Assembly (NCBI GenBank): GCA_963978545.1
Contig: OZ021722.1
Coordinates: forward strand, 2,728,001 to 2,792,000
DNA length: 64,000 nucleotides
Direction: 5' to 3'
Origin: Linyphia triangularis
Lineage: Eukaryota; Arthropoda; Arachnida; Araneae; Linyphiidae
Positions 59,053-64,000 of the stretch are shown here, in pieces. Below the pieces are notes generated by a model. That model worked only from the letters and a program-made list of their open reading frames with translations. It did no database searches and was not told the origin of the DNA. Each line of letters begins with the position of its first letter. Position 1 is the stretch's first letter. Position numbers and translations under genes: made by a program.

Positions 59053-59980
59053 TTGACATAACAACGTATAGTTGAGTGTCTATCCCCCCCCCCACACGTG
59101 ATTGCTTGTAAACCAGTCGAAATTACACACAAACCCCCCTCCATGAAATTCCTACTCCAAAAAGCAGTTTTCCACCAAAGAAACCAACTCCCCTTGGAAT
59201 AAGAAAAATACCAAAGTAATCAGCCCCTGAAACAAAATAAATCCCCGAGTAAAAATCCCCCCTTACCCAAAAAGTGCCCAAACTTAAGTAAAAAAAAAAC
59301 CCTGTCTACCTTGTCAACAGTCCCAGACTGTATATATGACCACTCTCAGAGAGAAATCTCCAATTTATCACTAGATGTTTGCTCAAGCGCCATCAGGGGT
59401 CTTCTAAAGCCCCCCCCCTCCCCTCTCCTTTTAAGAAAATCAAAGGAAAACGTGAGGGGGTCTGGGGAGGGGGGGAGGTAGAGATAAGACAGTGGAGGTT
59501 GTGTCAGTGGTATGGGAGAGGGGGGGGGGGTGAAAGACTCACCTGTCTTTACCTGGGGCTCCGTTTTTTTTTTTTTTTTGGGAGGGGGGGGGGGGGGGTT
59601 TGCAGTGAAGATTGTATGTGTGTTTTCTTTCCTTACCTTAGTTGGGAAATGAGAGAAGGCCTTCGGTGGATTAGGGATTTTCTTTTCTACGTAAGTAGGG
59701 ATTTCGTTGGAGGATTAGAGTGTCTCGGTGGTTGAGGAATGTGTAATTCATTAATTGCAAAATTTGTTTGTCACGGGGATATTTTTTTGTGAGCGTAGAA
59801 TAGTGAAGTAAATGAAAATAATACAATAAAATAATCATTAATTTTTTCCACGTTTTTTTTTTTTTATTTTTGTTTCATTTAGTTAATGTTTGGGGAATCC
59901 GAAGTAAATTTGGTTTGGTACCAAATATTCACGGGCACCAACACTATTATTTACATTGAGCGACAAATCCTCCCCACGAC
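59053..59980. other. G- and C-run-rich unique sequence
   Basis: 59080-59180 is C-rich and 59450-59600 is strongly G-rich (several runs of 7-17 G). The frame 59379-59735 is Gly-rich only because of these runs. No gene is supported. Confidence 0.5.
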
Positions 59981-60224
59981 TATAACTAAACTCCAACTTA
60001 ACTTGACATCACTAGACGATAGATCTTCACCGTGCTCATAGGCAATTAATCCATTTTAGCGGAGTAAAGACATAATTCTCGTCAAACCTTATAGCCTTTT
60101 GTTCTCTACAGGGTTGTGGTTTGGCGAACATTATGCTTTCACGCCTCCAAAATGGATTAAATACCTATGAGCACTGTGACGATCTACCGTCTAGTGATGT
60201 CAAGTTAAGTTGAAGTTTAGTATA
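59981..60224 (+). mobile_element. Hairpin MITE D copy 6 (alpha arm first)
   Basis: TATAACTAAAC to GTTTAGTATA with a one-base insertion at the left end; alpha then beta, spacer CTATAGCC...CAGGGTTGTGG. It is inserted in otherwise unassigned sequence. Confidence 0.92.
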
Positions 60225-60239
60225 AATGTTTTTTTTTTT

Positions 60240-60400
60240 GTTTTTTTCCCAAGACGTACATTTTTCAGTCTTTTACGAGTTATATCGAATTTTTACAAAA
60301 TTCCGGGGGTAGGTTCGCCTTAAAAAACATTGCCACTTTTGATCCAAATCGTTAGAGCCGCCTTTTTTTTTCAATTGATAAAAACCATATATTTTTCAAA
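60240..60400 (+). repeat. Repeat E, degenerate fragment (copy 12)
   Basis: TTTTTACAAAATTCCGGGGG, GATCCAAATCGTTAGAGCCG. It is short and diverged, and recognisable only by comparison. Confidence 0.5.
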
Positions 60401-61140
60401 TACTATCATTAAATAACACTAAATTGAACGTGTTTGAACAAGGCATAATATCTGGATAATAGAACGTGAATAAAAGCGGTCTTTTAGTGACAGTGCTAGT
60501 CCTCAAAACTTGATAAAATGCAATCTAATCTACAACGAATGTATTTGTAATATTTCAGCTCTATTGGATCCCTGCAAGTTGGGCCGACCAAACTGTATAG
60601 TGGTTAGCGTGCTAGCTTCTAGACCAAGAGGTTGCGGGTTCCGAGTCCCGTGTCAGGCATGGGTGTTTGTAAATGTATGTTGGCTTGTCTAATGACGAAT
60701 GTTTCGTCGCATTATAGCCCTCGTGTTGCTGACCGGCGCCAGATAATCTGAAAACAACCAACCCTGCAAGTTGGTTTATTTATATTCCGCAGCAATAGTA
60801 GAAGAGTGTGTACAAGCATCCTTTCAGTGACAGTGGCAACCCCCAAAACTTTATAAAAAAAGCAACCGTATCGACAACGAATCTGTTTGTCAAATGTCGG
60901 CTCGATTGGATGACGACAAGCTGGTTTATTCGTATTAAGAAGCGAAAATAAAAGCTTACGTAAAAGCGAATCTCTAGTGGCAGTGACAGCCGCCAAAATT
61001 TTATAGAGTGTATTGTCATCGATGTCGAGTCTATCTGCCAAGTTTCAACCCAATCGGATAAAGTCAGTAGGTTAGTTAAGCTTCCGCAGATTTGCCCGGC
61101 AGCCACACACAAGCAGTCGAAGTTAAAAAAAGAAAAGAAA
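60400..61140 (-). mobile_element. Repeat H copy 13 with tandem modules and a SINE
   Basis: Three reverse copies of the module TTTAGTGACAGTG...CAAAACTT...GACAACGAATCTGT...GATTGGATGACG follow each other (from about 60478, 60822 and 60965). SINE-1 copy i sits in the first. The H end (GCTTCCGCAGATTTGCCCGG, CGAAGTTAAAAAAAG) closes the copy. Confidence 0.75.
60570..60774 (+). mobile_element. SINE-1 copy i
   Basis: A 13-bp duplication, CCCTGCAAGTTGG, at 60570-60582 and 60762-60774 flanks a full-length copy with the C-inserted B box. The duplicated word is host H sequence. Confidence 0.94.
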
Positions 61141-61164
61141 CCTCGATGGATTTTAAGATAAATG

Positions 61165-61310
61165 ATCGGCTTAAGGCTAATATACAGTTTACCCTGAAGT
61201 CCAAGCCCATCAAATTTTTTTCTTTCTTTCTAGTTTTTTAAAACATCTATACATCAATGCAACTGAACGACATGAGCATACAAGCATGCGCATGCCCCAA
61301 CATTAATAAT
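61165..61310. repeat. Repeat K copy 2
   Basis: GATCGGCTTAAGGCTAATAT, AAGTCCAAGCCCATCAAA and ACATCAATGCAACTGAACGA correspond to the segment near 26520-26660. Confidence 0.5.
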
Positions 61311-61360
61311 TGACGGACACCGGGCCACACTTTTGACCTATTGAAAACAATATACTCGGA

Positions 61361-62040
61361 CTTCTTCTATCAAGGACTATAAGGAACTAAGGCACCTCTA
61401 CTTAAGCATTTTGTACCAACCCCATACAGATCGGTAGTGGGCACAGGATGTAAGCTCACACTGGCGAGAGGGAGTGAGCAAGTCTACCTATAGCCACCGA
61501 AGAGTTCATTTGTACCTCTTTTCGGTTGCTACCCGGTAGATGGCGGCACTACCGACCGTATGTGGAACTTCTTAATTTAGAGGCAATACCAAGCAGAAGA
61601 TTCCACCAGAAGACTTGGCTTTGCCGCCCCCATAGGTATTGATTTCTGTGGGAACTTGGAGGATTTTGCGACCACGACTGATTTAACGTGCTCCAGTCAC
61701 CACGGCGGTCTTTAGTCGGACCCAGGCCCGAATTCGCAACCTCAGGGCTCGCAACCTTCTATACTAAACTCCAACTTAACTTGACATCGCTAGACGATAG
61801 ATCTTCACCGCGCTCATAGGCAGTTAATCCCTTTTAGCGGAGTGAAGACATAATTCTCGCCAGACCTTTTAGCCTTTTGTTCAGTACAGGGTTGTGGTTT
61901 GGCGAACATTATGCTTTCACGCCGCCAAAATGGATTAAATACCTATGAGCTCTGTGACGATCTACCGTCTATAGTGATGTCAAGTTAAGTTGAAGTTAAG
62001 TATAGTTGCGAGAACGATGTTCTACCGACTACGAGGTCCT
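61361..62040 (-). mobile_element. SINE-F copy 3, split by hairpin D
   Basis: The body 61361-61759 matches the other two copies. D copy 7 is inserted in the tRNA-like head, and the head resumes at 62003 (GTTGCGAGAACGATGTTCTA). The empty site CTTCTAATTGCGAG or CGTCTAGTTGCGAG is seen in copies 1 and 2. Confidence 0.88.
61760..62004 (+). mobile_element. Hairpin MITE D copy 7 (alpha arm first)
   Basis: TATACTAAAC to AGTTAAGTATA. Comparison with empty SINE-F sites shows that TA is duplicated and the element is TACTAAAC to its inverse. Alpha then beta arms. Confidence 0.93.
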
Positions 62041-62547
62041 TACTGGGACCAGGATAAAAAAAAGTGTACTTTTATAGGGGAAAAAAATTATAGAATAAGT
62101 TAACTCTTTATAATAGCAACAACAAAAAAAGTGACGATTTTATTGAAAGCTCGGTAATTTCATTTTTCGTATCACGCCCTTTTTCTAAAGCATCTGCAGT
62201 TACTTCACCACCGGAGTAATGAAGAAAGAGAGCTCAATATTTTGAAGATGACCTCTGGCCAATAAGAGAGAGAGGCTTCAATAGCCGATGTATTATTAGA
62301 TAGCAGCCCCATGAAATATTCAGACTCACAATGAGAGAGAGCCCATCTGGAAATTGTGACGAAATACACTCTTGTGTGTTGGTGGAATGTAATGATGGGT
62401 CCTCGTGTGAGACATCAATTTAAGTGCTTTGATCCCAAATGCTCAGGTTAAAGGCAGTTAAGTGAGTTTTGCGGAAGGAGAGGTTATTTCGCGATAATTT
62501 TATACGGCAATTAAGCCGCCGCCAATTTATTTGATTTTTTTTTTTTT
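62041..62547. other. No recognisable feature
   Basis: Unassigned sequence with short GA runs and no repeat match. Confidence 0.4.
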
Positions 62548-63045
62548 TTTAATACTTTATATTAACATTTTGCGTGTATGTGGGTGGGTATGGAGGGCAA
62601 ATCTGCGGAAGCCTAATTAACCCCCTTGCCCTCATCCAATCGGGCTGAAACTTGGCAGACAGATTCAATATCGATGGCAATGCATTCTATCGAATTTTGG
62701 GGGCTGCAACTGTCACTAAAAGGTCGCTTTTACCAACTTACCCTCATCCAATCGCGTTCAAATTGCATTTAACCGACCACCGAAGAAACTTTTTTTGTTG
62801 CCAATTTTTTTTTAATAAATATATAATAAAATTGTTTTATTCAGAATAAATTAAAGATATTTGGATGTTTTTAATTAATTGATTTTGAATCATAATTTGC
62901 TGGTAGATATGTTTTTGATGTTTAAAATTAGATGCCAAAACCAAGCACGCGCTGTTTACAGAATCGGCTCCTGTGTTAATGAATATAAAAATTGCATGTA
63001 AGGGATTTACATTAAAAAGTTTGCTTTTATGGGTTATATTATTAA
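62548..63045 (+). mobile_element. Repeat H copy 14
   Basis: ATACTTTATATTAACATTTT, a degenerate TG tract, GGCAAATCTGCGGAAGCCTA, GATTCAATATCGATGGCAAT, GTTGCCAATTTTTTTTTAAT and the distal GGGATTTACATTAAAAAGTT. Part of the TACTAATAAACC region is deleted. Confidence 0.8.
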
Positions 63046-64000
63046 AGAGTCAAAAGATCAATTTTCTAAAGAGAGGACCACAAATACCTGCTAAGTCCGA
63101 GAATCAACTATAAGTTTAGTTACCTCATCATTCTGAACTTGTTGAGTCGAACTAAATCCGAATGCCAAATGTATCATTATTTGTACGACAAAATTGGAAG
63201 GAACATAAATTTTGTGTCATTTTTGTTGCAAATTCTTTTTTCTTTCTTTTTTTTAAATCGCGGTACCATTTTCTGAAGGATAAAATATAAGAATATTTTT
63301 TACAATGTTCTATTTTGAAATTGTAAAATTTATTATCATTGCATGAATATGAAAGTCATGTATATTGCGGCTGCGAAATATATTTTGAAACACTATTTTA
63401 GTCAAATTTGTACAGTGTGTGTGTATGTTTCCGACATTGGAAATAATGAGGGGAAATACTTTTCGATTATTTTTTATGTTCTAATTGAGATTAATTGTAT
63501 TCGACTACTACAGTTGGTGTTCTATATTTTATGTGTTGTTGTGAATTTCTACGTAAACATTTGTAAATGATTATTATTTTTTCTCTTTACATTTTGCTGT
63601 AATAATTTGTTTTAAATTGTACGTAATATAATCTCATAAGATTTAAAAATAGAGATTATACTTTCATTTTTTTGATAAAATAAATGCAGTGAAAAATAAA
63701 CTGAGGACAATGGGTCGAAGTAAGAAATTTTAAAAGTTTATTTATAACATAATCAACACTACTACCTCACTGACAGTCAGAAACCATCTGCCCTGTTTCA
63801 CAAGAGACTTTCTATACTTTTATAAAACAAATAAATTTGCATAATACAAAGAATGCATGCCTAGAAAAATATCACAGGTGACCAATCAAAATTCAGAGAA
63901 ACCCTACACAAATATGATTAAACTTTCAAAGAAGGAACCATACATCTCAACTTAAAACTTTAGCTGAAGCAAAATGTAAACAATAGTTTGAAAAGTGGGC
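63046..64000. other. Mostly unique AT-rich sequence
   Basis: 63050-63250 has weak traces of G (TCATCATTCTGAACTTGTTG, AAATCCGAATGCCAAATG). From 63250 on it matches none of the families here. The frame 63343-63570 is hydrophobic and AT-driven, with no family I recognise. TTTATT at 63737-63742 would be AATAAA on the minus strand, so a minus-strand 3' UTR entering from the right edge is possible but unproven. Confidence 0.35.

Noticed and set aside
59379..59735. 118-codon Gly-rich frame
   Set aside because: The glycines come from poly-G runs, whose length is unstable, so the frame is unlikely to be maintained.
63343..63570. Small membrane protein gene
   Set aside because: The frame is hydrophobic, but that is expected from T-rich DNA, and no signal for expression or homology is visible.

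Overview
This window looks like a stretch of an AT-rich animal nuclear genome, most probably an arthropod. I base that on tRNA-derived SINEs, a mariner remnant, Helitron ends, TTAA- and 8-bp-target DNA elements, LTRs that begin TGTTACGAA and end CAACA, long microsatellites, and the lack of any bacterial gene layout. The exact taxon cannot be read from the sequence; an arachnid or other chelicerate is only a guess. I find no intact protein-coding gene, no functional tRNA or rRNA gene and no CRISPR array. The only recognisable protein trace is a broken mariner transposase on the minus strand near 27 kb. The many 60-130 codon open frames lie in repeats, microsatellites or featureless sequence and are not supported as genes. 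The window is best read as intergenic or intronic DNA built from layered mobile elements. Family letters used here (A to P) are my own labels from comparing copies inside the window.

Main families: (1) tRNA-derived SINE-1, nine copies, mostly with 11-13 bp target duplications; (2) SINE-F, three minus-strand copies, and SINE-J, one copy; (3) LTR-A and LTR-B, which look like solo LTRs of Ty3/gypsy-like elements with 4-bp duplications, a TATA box and AATAAA, and no gag or pol; (4) C, an approximately 420-bp foldback element; (5) D, an approximately 240-bp TA-flanked hairpin, seven copies; (6) E, an approximately 750-bp high-copy repeat; (7) G, an approximately 650-bp foldback with arms near 300 bp; (8) H, an element of up to about 900 bp that carries a TG-rich segment and other slippage-prone parts; (9) L and several single MITEs with visible TIRs and target duplications.

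Layout: 0-9 kb holds a SINE, E, H, repeat I, D, C, a MITE, LTR-A and G copies. 9-13 kb is a deep nest in which a C element is split by the L foldback and by LTR-A, and the LTR is split by a SINE. 13-22 kb has H, L, a MITE, LTR-A, G, C and D. 22-26.4 kb has E, a SINE, a degenerate minisatellite, C and LTR-B. 26.8-31.6 kb is the densest block: mariner, two convergent Helitron-like elements, SINE-F, and H, D, C and E nested in one another. 32-43 kb holds SINEs and E copies with hAT-like and other MITE insertions, plus hairpins. 43-51 kb has an H head-to-head dimer, repeat I, a MITE, LTR-B, an H copy with a 580-bp AT minisatellite, and a G copy split by a TTAA element. 51-57 kb has a (TG)n, an approximately 149-bp tandem array with a Helitron-type 3' end, and a 1.87-kb (TA)n tract. 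57-64 kb has G, a minisatellite, D, H, SINEs and apparently unique sequence.

No pathway or operon is present. The interest lies in element structure: a mariner whose lost 3' half is replaced by an inverted copy of its own 5' end, a hairpin MITE whose two arms have been homogenised, head-to-head elements, and insertions whose empty sites can be read from sister copies.
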